From: Cyanobium sp. Cruz CV13-4-11
GTDB lineage: Bacteria > Cyanobacteriota > Cyanobacteriia > PCC-6307 > Cyanobiaceae
Reading direction: 5' to 3'
DNA: 64,000 bases
Assembly: GCF_024346055.1 (NCBI RefSeq)
Contig: NZ_JAGQCH010000004.1
Coordinates: 62,001 to 126,000 of the forward strand
The notes beneath the pieces were generated by a model. The model saw only the letters and a list, made by a program, of their open reading frames with translations, searched no databases and was not told where the DNA came from. The position numbers and the translations under genes are program-made. Shown piece by piece: positions 22,190 through 30,532 of this stretch (position 1 is the stretch's first letter; each line of letters opens with the position of its first letter).

Positions 22190-23349
22190 TGGTTCCCCCC
22201 ACCCCAGGCAGCCTGCTGCGCCGGGCCCAGAACGGCCTCGAGCGCCGCATTCACACCGACAGCGACGACGTCGTGCTGCAGCAGTCGCGCTTCTGGGCCC
22301 GTTCGATCACCTGGACCCTGATGGGGGTCACCCTGTTCGGCCTCGGCTGGCTGGCCTTCGCCCAGACCGAGGAGATCGTCACCGCCCCGGGCAAGCTCGA
22401 ACCCCTTGGGGTGGTGAAGGACATCCAGATGCCGGTGGGCGGCGTGGTGGAGCAGGTGATGGTCAAGGAGGGCGAGCGGGTGAAGAAGGGCCAGGTGCTG
22501 CTGCGCCTCGACACCGAGACCACCCTCGACCGCCAGGCCAGCATGGAGCAGACGATCCGGTACAAGCAGCAGCAACTGCGGCTCAAGCAGGTGGAGCTCG
22601 ACCGGTACCTGCAGTTCAATGACACCGAGCAGCGGGTGCTGCGCCAGAGCCTGGTGCTGGAGAAGGACGTGCTCGGCCGCCTCGAGACCCTCAACAAGGA
22701 GGGCGCCACCGCCGAACTCCAGTACCTCTCCCAGCGCAACAAGGTGCAGGAGGTGGAGGGCAAGCTCCAGGAGGGCCAGGTGGACCGGCTGCGCCAGCAG
22801 GCGATCCTGCAGCAGGGCATCCGCGAAATCCAGAGCGAGCTGGCCGACCTGCGCAGCAAACTGACCGAGCTCAACGTCAACATCCGCTATCAGGTCATCC
22901 GATCCCCGGAGGCTGGCGTGGTGTTCGAGCTCAAGCCGAAATCCCGCGGCTTCGTGGCCCAGACCAGCGAACCGGTGATGAAGGTGGTGCCGTTCGACAA
23001 GCTGGAGGCACGGGTGGAGGTGCCCAGCCGGGAGATCGGTTTCGTCTCGGTGGGCAAGGCCGCCGACATCAGCATCGATTCGTTCCCGGCCACCGATTTC
23101 GGCGTGCTGCAGGGCACCGTGCGGCGCATCGGTTCCGATGCCCTGCCCCCGGACCAGATGAACAACTTCTACCGCTTTCCGGTGGACATCCGGCTCAACT
23201 CCCAGCAGCTGAAACTCAAGAGCGGCAAGGTGCTGCCCCTGCAGGTGGGCATGTCGCTCACCGCCAACGTCAAGCTGCGCAAGGTGACCTACCTGCAGTT
23301 GCTGCTGAGCGACTTCAAGGACAAGGCGGACGCTCTGCGGCAGATCTGA
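22189..23349 (+). CDS. HlyD-family periplasmic adaptor of type I secretion
   Basis: Membrane-fusion protein that joins the ABC exporter to an outer-membrane TolC-like channel. It has 386 residues from ATG 22189, overlapping the exporter stop by one base. A cytoplasmic N-terminus and one transmembrane helix (about residues 38-58) lead to the lipoyl half-motif GVVEQVMVKEGERVKKGQVLLRLD. A long coiled coil follows (about 110-230), then the second lipoyl half VIRSPEAGVVFEL and a beta-barrel domain. No TolC homolog lies in this window. Confidence 0.93.
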
Positions 23350-24214
23350 GCCGCTCCATGGCCGCGTAGTGGTCGGGGATGATGCGAGTGCGCAAGCCCA
23401 CCAGGGGCTCGAGCCACGGCAGCAGCAGCCCGTCGAGGCCGCGGTTCACCAGAGCGCCGGCCACCCGGAAGGCCCGCCGCCAACGGGCCTGCGGGGCGAT
23501 CAGATGCAGGGCACGGCGGTGCACCGGCCCGTCGATGCAGACCAGCCAGGCCGGATCCATCCCCGCCTGCGCCATCGCCACCTCGAAGCTGCGGCGGCTG
23601 TGGAAGCTGATGTGCTGGCCATTGCCGAAGGCGTAGTACCACCAGTCGGGAGCGGGAATCTCTCCCACCTGGCGCATCAGGGTGGAGAAGACGAACAGGG
23701 GCGTGGCGCCCACCTCTTCACGCAGGAACCCGGGGGTGGCGCCCACGTGCTCGATCACCTCGAAGGCCGTCTTGCAGCCGATGGGGCCATCGCCCGGGGG
23801 CTCGCAGAAGGGGCGGATCAGTTCCATCGCCGCATAGGCGTCGGTGCCGTGGAAATCGAAGCCGTGGTCGCGCAGCAGCCGCGGCAGCATGCCCAGGCCG
23901 GTGCCCAGGTCGCAGCCCGGCTCGCTGGCACCGAAGCGACCCAGCCGGCCGATCACCAGCAGCAGGCGCAGCAGGCGGGAGGCGTGCAGGTTGCGGTCGA
24001 CGTAGCCGGTGTCGCCGTAGAAGGACTCCTCGTAGGCCACATCCAGCCAGGTGGGATCGGCCAGGAACAGGAAATCGCAGGCGCTGCAGTGGGCGAGTTC
24101 AGCCTCCACCCGGGCCTTGCTCACCCGCACCCGTCGCACCAGGGTGAGAGGTCCGCCGCCGCAGTTGGGGCAGGCGCCGGTGGTGGGGCTGGGGGGAGTC
24201 TCGGCCGTCACCAT
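23315..24214 (-). CDS. Class I SAM-dependent methyltransferase with zinc-binding head
   Basis: 299 residues from ATG 24214. The N-terminus has a four-cysteine zinc motif (ACPNCGGG and HCSACDF) of the kind preceding methyltransferase domains in sugar or lipid modification clusters. The SAM-binding core contains the glycine motif GCDLGTGLGMLPRLL and FEVIEHVGATP. The 3' end overlaps the 3' end of the HlyD gene by 35 bases on the opposite strand. The 5' end lies inside the 3' end of the VTT gene, a 116-base overlap. Substrate unknown. Confidence 0.8.
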   Translation of the reverse strand: MVTAETPPSPTTGACPNCGGGPLTLVRRVRVSKARVEAELAHCSACDFLFLADPTWLDVAYEESFYGDTGYVDRNLHASRLLRLLLVIGRLGRFGASEPGCDLGTGLGMLPRLLRDHGFDFHGTDAYAAMELIRPFCEPPGDGPIGCKTAFEVIEHVGATPGFLREEVGATPLFVFSTLMRQVGEIPAPDWWYYAFGNGQHISFHSRRSFEVAMAQAGMDPAWLVCIDGPVHRRALHLIAPQARWRRAFRVAGALVNRGLDGLLLPWLEPLVGLRTRIIPDHYAAMERLRSAAERPPCP

Positions 24215-24851
24215 CGCTGGCCTGAATCGCAACGGCGGATGCTACCCCGCGTTCCTCCAGGGCCAGGCGCACCTGGCGGCCCACCGGCAGCACCGCCGCC
24301 AGGGTGGCGACCACCCCCAGCAGCCGCAGGGACCAGGTGGCGCCATCGGCCGGGCCGGCCAGCAGGGGCGCAAAGCGGCTGGGATCGCCGGCCGCCGCCC
24401 CCAGGGCGCAGAAGAGCACGGTGCCGGGGAGGATCCCGATCAGGCCAATCGAATAGTCCCACAGGCTCACCTCACTGAGGCCGTAGGCCAGGTTCAGCAG
24501 GCTGAAGGGGAAGGCGGGGGAGAGCCGGGTGAGCAGCACCAGGGCCAACCCCTGGCGGCACACCGCCCGCTCCACCGCCAGCAGCCGCGGCGCCCCGGCC
24601 AGGCGACGGCGGGCCCAGCCGCGCCAGCGGCCACGCCCCAGCAGGAACATCGCCTGGGCCCCCAGACAGGCCCCGGCGAAGACCAGCACGCTGCCCCAGA
24701 ACGGTCCGTAGAGCACCCCGGCCAGCATCGAGGCCCACACCCCCGGCAGGAGAATGGTCACCCACAGCGCATAGAGGGGCACGAAGGCCACGGCCCCGAC
24801 GGGGGAACGCAGCCAGGGCAACAGGTGATCCGGCAGCCAGAGCGAGTCCAT
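24099..24851 (-). CDS. TVP38/TMEM64 (VTT-domain) membrane protein, copy 1
   Basis: 250 residues from ATG 24851. It is a DedA/VTT-superfamily membrane protein with the blocks LLPGVWASMLAGVLYGPFWGS, LTRLSPAFPFSLLNLAYGLSE and DYSIGLIGILPGTVLF. It is closely similar to copy 2 at 30533. Copy 2 ends at the equivalent of about residue 205, but this one runs 45 residues further through a charged tail (DGDGRDSPQPHHRRLPQLRR) that overlaps the methyltransferase gene by 116 bases. The tail is therefore probably an accidental extension after loss of the original stop. The family is linked to lipid scrambling or membrane homeostasis. Confidence 0.85.
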   Translation of the reverse strand: MDSLWLPDHLLPWLRSPVGAVAFVPLYALWVTILLPGVWASMLAGVLYGPFWGSVLVFAGACLGAQAMFLLGRGRWRGWARRRLAGAPRLLAVERAVCRQGLALVLLTRLSPAFPFSLLNLAYGLSEVSLWDYSIGLIGILPGTVLFCALGAAAGDPSRFAPLLAGPADGATWSLRLLGVVATLAAVLPVGRQVRLALEERGVASAVAIQASDGDGRDSPQPHHRRLPQLRRRTSHPGATGAGEQGPGGG

Positions 24852-24902
24852 GGGACCACCGTATCGACCCTGCCTACGCTTGGGTCTGCTGCCCGTGCTG
24901 CC
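24852..24902. promoter_or_regulatory. Short divergent intergenic region
   Basis: Fifty-one bases separate the VTT gene start (24851, minus) from the broken lectin gene start (24903, plus). Promoters for both must lie here or inside the coding sequences. I saw no clear hexamer pair. Confidence 0.3.
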
Positions 24903-26184
24903 ATGGCTGACCCCTCGGAGCTGGCCCAGCAGGTCGCCCGGGGGGCCCTGTTCCGCGGGCGCCACGGCGTCACCGGCAGCGGCGAGCCCCTGGAGGCCGC
25001 CGTGGGCGGCACGGTGCTGCCGGCGGGCTGGCAGCTGTGCCGCAGCCGCCAGGGAATTGTGCAGTCGCTGCACAGCGGCAGCTCGCTGGGGATCGGCCTG
25101 GGCCCCCTGCAGCTGCTCAAGGCCAAGCAGGACTTCCGCGACTCCCTGAGGACCACCGCCTTCAGCCTCTCGCTGGTGGTCTGGGCCCGCCAGGTGGCCG
25201 CAGCGCTGGAGGTGGGCCAGACCCACCTGCTGGACGGACTGGCCGTGCCGGCCGGCCCCGCCGAGCTGGAGGTCTTCGTGGCCCTGCACGGGGATGGTTT
25301 CGTGGCGGCGGCGGAGGTGGGCGGGGAGTGCCACGGGGTGTTCACCTTCTAGGCCCAGTCACGGGAACAGGCGCGGATGGTGGAGCGGCAGATCGGGGCG
25401 GAGCTGGTCTTCGGCGGACTGTCCCTGAACCCCGCCCTGGCGGACCAGGGGCTACGAGAGCGTGCCTGCCATCGGCGCCGCCTTCCGGGCCGTGGCCACC
25501 AACCGCCAGCTGTTCAGCGGCGAGGGCCCTGGCGATGGCCTGGATGAGCGCCGCGAACGGCTGGAGGGCCTGATCCACCAGATGGACTGGGTGGCGGCCA
25601 TCGACGCCTGCCGGGCCGCGTACGTCGCTGCCCCCGCCACTCCCATAGAGCCAACGCCGCTGCCGTCCCTGGCGGCGGGCAGCCCCGAGCTGAACGTGAC
25701 CCTGGGCGAGGAGCCGCCGATGGGGGGCAACGGCGGCTCCCCCTTCCCCTACCCCAGGCGGGCCGAGGCCATCCGCCAGCGGCGGCAGCTGGTGGAGGTG
25801 GCTCTGCGCACCGGCTCGCGGGTGGATCAGATCCGGTTGCGTTATGCCGGCGAGGGGGAGCCGTTCGAGGCGGAGGTCCACGGCGGCGGCGGCGGCGGCG
25901 ACCGGGGCCGCCTGGAGCTGGGGGACGGCGTGGTGATCCGCCGCATCGAAGCCCTCAGCGGCACCCGCGTCGACCGGCTGTTCCTCACCAGCAGCGATGG
26001 CCAGAAGATCGGCGGGGGTGGCCAGGCCGGTGATCGGCCGGTCGACTGGACGGTGCCGACAGGCAGCGTGGTGCTGGGCTTCAGCGGCCGCAGCGGCCTG
26101 GAACTGGATGGCCTGCGGGCCGTGGTGGCCCGCTTCGGGCCCCTGACCTGGCAGCCGCTGGGAGAGGAAGCCGAGGAGCCCTGA
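24903..26184 (+). pseudogene. Jacalin-like lectin domain protein, interrupted by a TAG and a frameshift
   Basis: Three segments read as one ancestral protein. Segment 1 (24903-25349, 149 residues, from MADPSELAQQ) stops at TAG 25350. The same frame continues as AQSREQARMVERQIGAELVF and NPALADQG to about 25450. There an extra G in a GGGG run shifts the frame, after which YESVPAIGAAFRAV continues to TGA at 26182. The last 125 residues form a jacalin-like lectin domain (SRVDQIRLRYAGEGEPFEAEVHGG split, then DRLFLTSSDGQKIGG and VVLGFSGRSGLELDGL). With both lesions repaired the protein would be about 426 residues. Either a true pseudogene or two sequencing errors; segment 1 or the 3' part could still be expressed alone. 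Confidence 0.7.
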
Positions 26185-26185
26185 A

Positions 26186-26212
26186 AGAAAAAAGCCCCTC
26201 ACAGGAGGGGCC
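26186..26212 (-). terminator. Intrinsic terminator of the PhoX-like gene
   Basis: On the minus strand a perfect 7-bp stem (GCCCCTC/GAGGGGC, loop CTGT) is followed directly by six T residues. It sits 46 bases downstream of the stop of the gene at 26258 and just after the stop of the convergent lectin pseudogene. Confidence 0.85.
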
Positions 26213-26257
26213 GAGGGCCGGGCTCGCGCCGGGCCGAAGGGATCGGATCAGATCAGA

Positions 26258-29200
26258 TCAGACCAGCGGCGGCGCCACCTTGATCAGGTCGATCTGGCCG
26301 CCTTCCGTGAGGTAATGACTGCCCACGATGTTGCCGTTGGTGAGGCTATGGGCCTGCACATCGGCCAGGAAATAGCTTCCTGTGCTGGCGCCGTACATCG
26401 CCGACACATCGAACACACCGGAGGATTCCCAGTTGCCGATGTCGGTGGGAGCGGAATCGCTCTGGCCATAGGCGGTGGGCACGGCGGTGCGATCGATCTG
26501 GGCCCAGCGCTGTTTGGTGCCGGTGATCGCGTCAACCTTCCAGATCGAAGCCTCCTGACTGCCGAAATTGCCCGCCGCTGTTCCTGCGGGAACGGAGCGA
26601 TCTTCCTGCACGTACAGGTAGTTCCCGCTCCAGGCCAGGCCATCCGGGTTGCGCAGGTCGTTCAGGGGACGGGTGCCGGTAAGCCGATCGGCATCCACCA
26701 CCACCTTCATGGAGGTGTTCGCCCCGGCGGCCAGCAGGCCATTGGTATCGAAGCTGTTGGACAGGTCAAGGACCTGCACGTTGCCGTAGAGGTCGGTCCC
26801 GCTGCCGCCGGTGGTGGTGAAGGCCACCTGCTTGCCGCTCGGGCCCACATCGCCGTCCTCGATCCGGGTGAACTGCATGGCGCCGGCATTGCTGGCCAGG
26901 GTGCGCAGGTCGCTGGCGGTGGCCAGCGCGGCAATCTGGGTGCCCGTGCCGAGCTGCACCCAGCTCCCGGCAATCGCCGTGTTGAGGGCCACACCGGCGA
27001 CGCCGGCGGGGGTGTTGGCGATCGTGTCGGCTTTCCAGGCATAGAGGGACCCGTTGCCGGCGCCAATGCCGTTGCGGGCCAGCAGATTCGTGCTGCCGGC
27101 GGTTTTGGTGCCCACCCACATGTAGAGGTAGTTGGAGATGCCGGAGGTGTCGTCAAAGAGCATCGTCGCCACCGTGTTGGCATTGCCGGTGTCCACCTGC
27201 ACGGCCGATTCCCAGCCGCCCAGACCGAAGGCCGGCACGTGGTAGAGCTTGCCGCTGCCCGTTGGATCCAGGGCGAAGAAGCGGCCATTACTGGTTTCCT
27301 CGCCGGCCAGATAGAGCCTGTCAACGAATCCCCGTCCGCCGAACTGTCCGGCCGGGCTCAGGTTGGCGGAGCAGAAGCGGCTGATGCCGCTGCCAAGGGA
27401 GAAAGAGGCATTGGGACTGATCACCTGGCTGTACGCCAGGCCTCCGGCCAGCATGCCCGACTGGAACCCATTCGCCGCATTGCCGTCGAGGTCTTTGGCC
27501 ACGACGAAGCGGGAGATGCGACCGCCCGTGACGGTCTGGGTGGTGAGGGGTGCGGATCCGGCCTTCACCTGCACCTGGTACTGGTAGCCGGAGCTGCTAC
27601 CGATCTCATGGTTCACCAGGAGGCTGTAGGTGCCGTCGTTGTTGTCATAGGCCCCCATGCCATCGAAGATGCCCACCGGCGTGTACACACTGCTGCCTGC
27701 CGTGAGGCCGTTCACCACCTCGCCGTTGGTGAGCAGGCTGCGGATCGTCAGCTTGTCGCCGCCGGCCACATCCTTGAGCATGGTCTTGCCGAAGGCGCCG
27801 GCATTGACGCCCTTGCTGCTTACCAGCTCCTGCAGATCCAGATAATCGAGGGTGTTGGACACTTCGTTGGAGACCACCAACATCGGCTTGCCGGAGGGGC
27901 TGCTGGCGCCCTGCACCACGGCCAGGCCTTCGGGCGAGAGGCTGGCGGGGAGCACCGCACTGGTGACAAACGACACTTTGGTGGGATCGGTGACTTCAAA
28001 CACCGCCAGCATGCTCTTGGTGGTGCGCTCCGTGCCCACGATTGCGTAGGTGCGGCCATTGAGCGTGGCCGTCACCACGCCCTCGGGTTCGGTGCCCTTG
28101 TCGTCACTGCGGGTGTCGTCGTAGACGCCTTGGGCGATCGCCACCGACTGGAGGGTGTTGCCACTGTCCCAGCGCAGCGCCCCGTTGCTGGCGTCAAACA
28201 GGCTGATGCTGCGGCTGCCGAAGGCGGTGGGCTGGCTGCTGATGTCCGTGATCGTTTTGAGGCGGTTGCCAGGGCCAGCGTTGCGCTGCTCATCGGTGAA
28301 GCTGCCGTAGGCGCGGCCATCGCCCTCGTTGGCGGTGATGAAATAGCTTTTGCTTCCGAGGTTGAACGCGGCAATGCCATCGGGCATGCGCAAGCCGAGC
28401 ACGTTGTTGCCGAACACCGGCTTGATCAATTGGCCCGTCCCAGCTGAGTCATCGCGATCGGAGAGATCGACGAGCTGCTTCGAGAAATCAACCGATCCCA
28501 GGGCGAAGATGCGCTCAATGCTGTTGGTGAGCAAATTCACCTTGGCAACAGCGTTGTTCTCCTGAAGAGTCACGTAGGCGAAATTGCCATTCACCGCCAC
28601 ATACTCAGGCTCGATGTCGGTGGCCTGCGTGGTGCCGGCAGGGCCACTGACGCGAACCCCGGATGGCAGCGTGAGGCCACTGAAGCCCAGCTCGGTATAG
28701 CTGAAACTCGGGCGGCCGAGTGGACGGGTGATCGAAATGATGCCGATGCTGCCCTCACGATCAATGGCGTAATTCGTGGTGGGCTCGCCTTCGTTGGCCA
28801 CCACCAACTTGGTGCCGGTGCTGTTGAAGGCGATGCCATCGGGCAGGTAGCCCACGCTCACTTCCTGAAGGAAGGTGAGCACCCCGTCGGCATTGGCGCG
28901 GTAGAAGCGCACCACACCGCGGCCGGCGTTGGTGGAGTAGTCACTGGGGGACAGGGCGACCGCCACGAGGCTGCCGAAGCTGGCAACGGACTGGGAATTC
29001 CAGGCCACCTGGTTGGGAGAGACGGCCACCGGTGCGCTGCCGTAGGTCAGGCGCTCCAGCAGTTCCGGCGCTGCGGCGGGCAGGATGCTGGCGGTGCTGA
29101 TTTGCAGGGTGCCGCCACCGCCGGAGGAAACGGTGAAGCGCTGGCCATCGGCCACTGCCACCGCGGAGATCTCGCTCTGGAAGTTCTCCGTAGGAGGCGT

Positions 29201-29320
29201 GGTCTGCGGAATGGTGGTGGAGAGATTCAGCGTGCCCTTGAGGGGCCGGGCGCTGGCACGGCTCCCATAAATTTGATTCAGCAGAATGTCGAGCCAAGAG
29301 CCGGGGGAAGGCACAGCCAT
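26258..29320 (-). CDS. Choice-of-anchor I / PhoX-like (DUF839) fusion protein
   Basis: 1020 residues from ATG 29320. The first half (about 95-500) is a beta-propeller of the choice-of-anchor I type (SDYSTNAGRGVVRFYRANAD, LPDGIAFNSTGTKLVVANEGEP, DIEPEYVAVNGNFAYVTLQENNA split). The second half (about 505-1015) matches PhoX/DUF839 phosphatase-like proteins (GIFDGMGAYDNNDGTYSLLVNHEIG split, then RLYLAGEETSNGRFFALD, NPDGLAWSGNYLYVQEDRS). PhoX enzymes are Ca/Fe-dependent alkaline phosphatases. There is no N-terminal signal peptide and I saw no RTX repeats, but it lies 3 kb from a type I secretion unit, so C-terminal-signal export is plausible. Phosphatase activity is unproven: DUF839 proteins are diverse. 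A terminator follows at 26186. Confidence 0.8.
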   Translation of the reverse strand: MAVPSPGSWLDILLNQIYGSRASARPLKGTLNLSTTIPQTTPPTENFQSEISAVAVADGQRFTVSSGGGGTLQISTASILPAAAPELLERLTYGSAPVAVSPNQVAWNSQSVASFGSLVAVALSPSDYSTNAGRGVVRFYRANADGVLTFLQEVSVGYLPDGIAFNSTGTKLVVANEGEPTTNYAIDREGSIGIISITRPLGRPSFSYTELGFSGLTLPSGVRVSGPAGTTQATDIEPEYVAVNGNFAYVTLQENNAVAKVNLLTNSIERIFALGSVDFSKQLVDLSDRDDSAGTGQLIKPVFGNNVLGLRMPDGIAAFNLGSKSYFITANEGDGRAYGSFTDEQRNAGPGNRLKTITDISSQPTAFGSRSISLFDASNGALRWDSGNTLQSVAIAQGVYDDTRSDDKGTEPEGVVTATLNGRTYAIVGTERTTKSMLAVFEVTDPTKVSFVTSAVLPASLSPEGLAVVQGASSPSGKPMLVVSNEVSNTLDYLDLQELVSSKGVNAGAFGKTMLKDVAGGDKLTIRSLLTNGEVVNGLTAGSSVYTPVGIFDGMGAYDNNDGTYSLLVNHEIGSSSGYQYQVQVKAGSAPLTTQTVTGGRISRFVVAKDLDGNAANGFQSGMLAGGLAYSQVISPNASFSLGSGISRFCSANLSPAGQFGGRGFVDRLYLAGEETSNGRFFALDPTGSGKLYHVPAFGLGGWESAVQVDTGNANTVATMLFDDTSGISNYLYMWVGTKTAGSTNLLARNGIGAGNGSLYAWKADTIANTPAGVAGVALNTAIAGSWVQLGTGTQIAALATASDLRTLASNAGAMQFTRIEDGDVGPSGKQVAFTTTGGSGTDLYGNVQVLDLSNSFDTNGLLAAGANTSMKVVVDADRLTGTRPLNDLRNPDGLAWSGNYLYVQEDRSVPAGTAAGNFGSQEASIWKVDAITGTKQRWAQIDRTAVPTAYGQSDSAPTDIGNWESSGVFDVSAMYGASTGSYFLADVQAHSLTNGNIVGSHYLTEGGQIDLIKVAPPLV

Positions 29321-29545
29321 TCTTGAACCTAGTCAGAGAGGTCTCGTACAACGTCGCAAAGGATCACCAGAGACCGGTAAAGGGGCGGTAAAAACAAGCT
29401 CAACAAATAGCAAAATTTATTGAAATGTGCGCCCGATCACAACCATCTCAACCCAGGCACACCTCGGGCAAGTGATTATCAACACCTCCTTGCGCTGAGG
29501 GGCTGTGCTTTGCGACGGGCTGGGCGGAAGCCGAGCCTGGGCGCT
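29321..29545. promoter_or_regulatory. AT-richer upstream region of the PhoX-like gene
   Basis: No gene is visible. The segment 29385-29430 is clearly richer in A and T than the rest of the window (a run of AAATTTATT around 29413) and is the likely promoter zone for the minus-strand PhoX-like gene starting at 29320. I found no pho-box-like direct repeat I could defend. Confidence 0.4.
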
Positions 29546-29619
29546 GATGCGAACAACCCCTCCTTCCATCGCTGGGTGAAGCCCGACTGCCGCTGCGCCA
29601 GGCTGGTGGAGCCGCAGCA
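29546..29619 (+). pseudogene. Decayed copy of the small gene at 30076
   Basis: In one frame this stretch reads NNPSFHRWVKPDCRCARLVEP. It resembles the start of the 54-residue gene at 30076 (TTPPIHRWIKTECGRAQYAEL): the HRW, the lysine two residues later and the cysteine align. It has no clean start and runs straight into the ligA remnant. Confidence 0.4.
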
Positions 29620-29908
29620 AGGTTCAGCACCACCGCCAACCAGCAGCTGCTCAGCGACCTAGAGAGCCTGGGCTTCGCCCTGGCCAGCGCTCCCGAAGGT
29701 GGGGCCAGCAACAGTGGGCGGAACCCTGACCATCTGAGAGGGCGGACCTTCGTGCTCTCCGGCACCCTGCCGTCCTTGAAGAAGATCCGGCTACGTGGTA
29801 GCCGGCGCCGAGGCCGGCAGCAAGCTCAGCAAAGCCAACAGCCTGCGGGTGCCGGGACTGGATGAGGCGGGGCTTCGCCAGTTGCTGGAACAGCCCGCTA
29901 CCCGCTGA
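29620..29908 (+). pseudogene. Decayed 3' end of a second ligA (BRCT region)
   Basis: Two blocks in different frames match the C-terminus of the ligA gene at 16048. Block 1 reads FSTTANQQLLSDLESLGFAL and GRTFVLSGTLPSL (lig[33 protein letters not shown]). Block 2 reads [19 protein letters not shown] and [12 protein letters not shown] (lig[32 protein letters not shown]) and ends in TGA at 29906. About 22 codons between the blocks are missing, with a change of frame. A 26-base stretch around the AGAEAGSK codons is identical to ligA. It is a non-functional remnant. Confidence 0.8.
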
Positions 29909-30075
29909 GGCCACGACGGGCGGCGGCCAGCAGGGCCACCGCCGAGAGACCCGCCATACGCAGCAGAGCAAGCATCCCAACAGAGCAAATCTCCTGTTCA
30001 TCCTGAAGCAGACCCGAGAACCCTGGGATGCGGGGCTGGGTCGGCAGCTGTCCAGAGCCTCCCTAGGCTCAAGCC

Positions 30076-30240
30076 ATGACCACGCCCCCCATCCACCGCT
30101 GGATCAAGACCGAATGCGGTCGGGCGCAATACGCCGAGCTGGCGGCCCGCAGCGGCCCCCTGGCCCGCCTGCGCCTGGCCTGGTTTGTGCTGATCGCCGC
30201 CCTGCGGGACTGGCGGCTGTCGGCTCCGGCGCACGAGTGA
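30076..30240 (+). CDS. Small conserved-looking protein, 54 residues
   Basis: ATG 30076 to TGA 30238. The sequence has an N-terminal HRWIKTECGRAQYAEL block and a hydrophobic C-terminal helix (LRLAWFVLIAALRDWRL), which looks like an amphipathic or membrane-associated segment. A decayed copy at 29546 keeps the HRW-K-C pattern, which argues that this is a real family. Function is unknown. Confidence 0.55.
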   Translation: MTTPPIHRWIKTECGRAQYAELAARSGPLARLRLAWFVLIAALRDWRLSAPAHE

Positions 30241-30532
30241 AGAAACCGGCCAGCGCCGGATCACACGGCCCCAGGAGGCTGTTGAAAACCTGTCCCGCCC
30301 CCGCTTGAGCGCCCCCTGGCCACCCGGCTACCCGGTGTTGATACGTGGTCCACGGGGCCAGCAGCACGACGATCCGCTCATCTGAGGGGTGCTTGAGCAG
30401 TCCCCCCGAACGATCTGGACAACGACCGACAGGACCCTCACTGCCCTGACGGGACCTGAGTCTCAGGGCCCTGCATGGGTCCTGGTGCCTGGGTCCAGCC
30501 CATCGGCCCTGGGCTCAGACTTCAGCCTGAGC
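30241..30532. other. Intergenic stretch with no intact gene
   Basis: About 290 bases between the small gene and VTT copy 2. On the minus strand, 30332-30400 reads as a plausible protein scrap (LLKHPSDERIVVLLAPW). The bases GGCTGTTGAAAACC near 30278 look like the end of some insertion sequences. A 14-bp palindrome, GCCTGAGCTCAGGC (30525-30538), covers the stop codon of VTT copy 2. Nothing here supports a functional gene. Confidence 0.4.

Noticed and set aside
26258-26700. RTX (GGxGxDxUx) calcium-binding repeats at the C-terminus of the PhoX-like protein.
   Set aside because: No such nonapeptide repeats are visible, so export by the nearby type I system remains only a hypothesis.
26315-28447. 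Plus-strand open frame of 710 codons opposite the PhoX-like gene.
   Set aside because: Composition is typical of a GC-rich antisense frame, and the minus strand has clear domain motifs and a terminator.
30270-30300. Insertion sequence end near GGCTGTTGAAAACC.
   Set aside because: No matching inverted end, target duplication or transposase gene is visible within the window.
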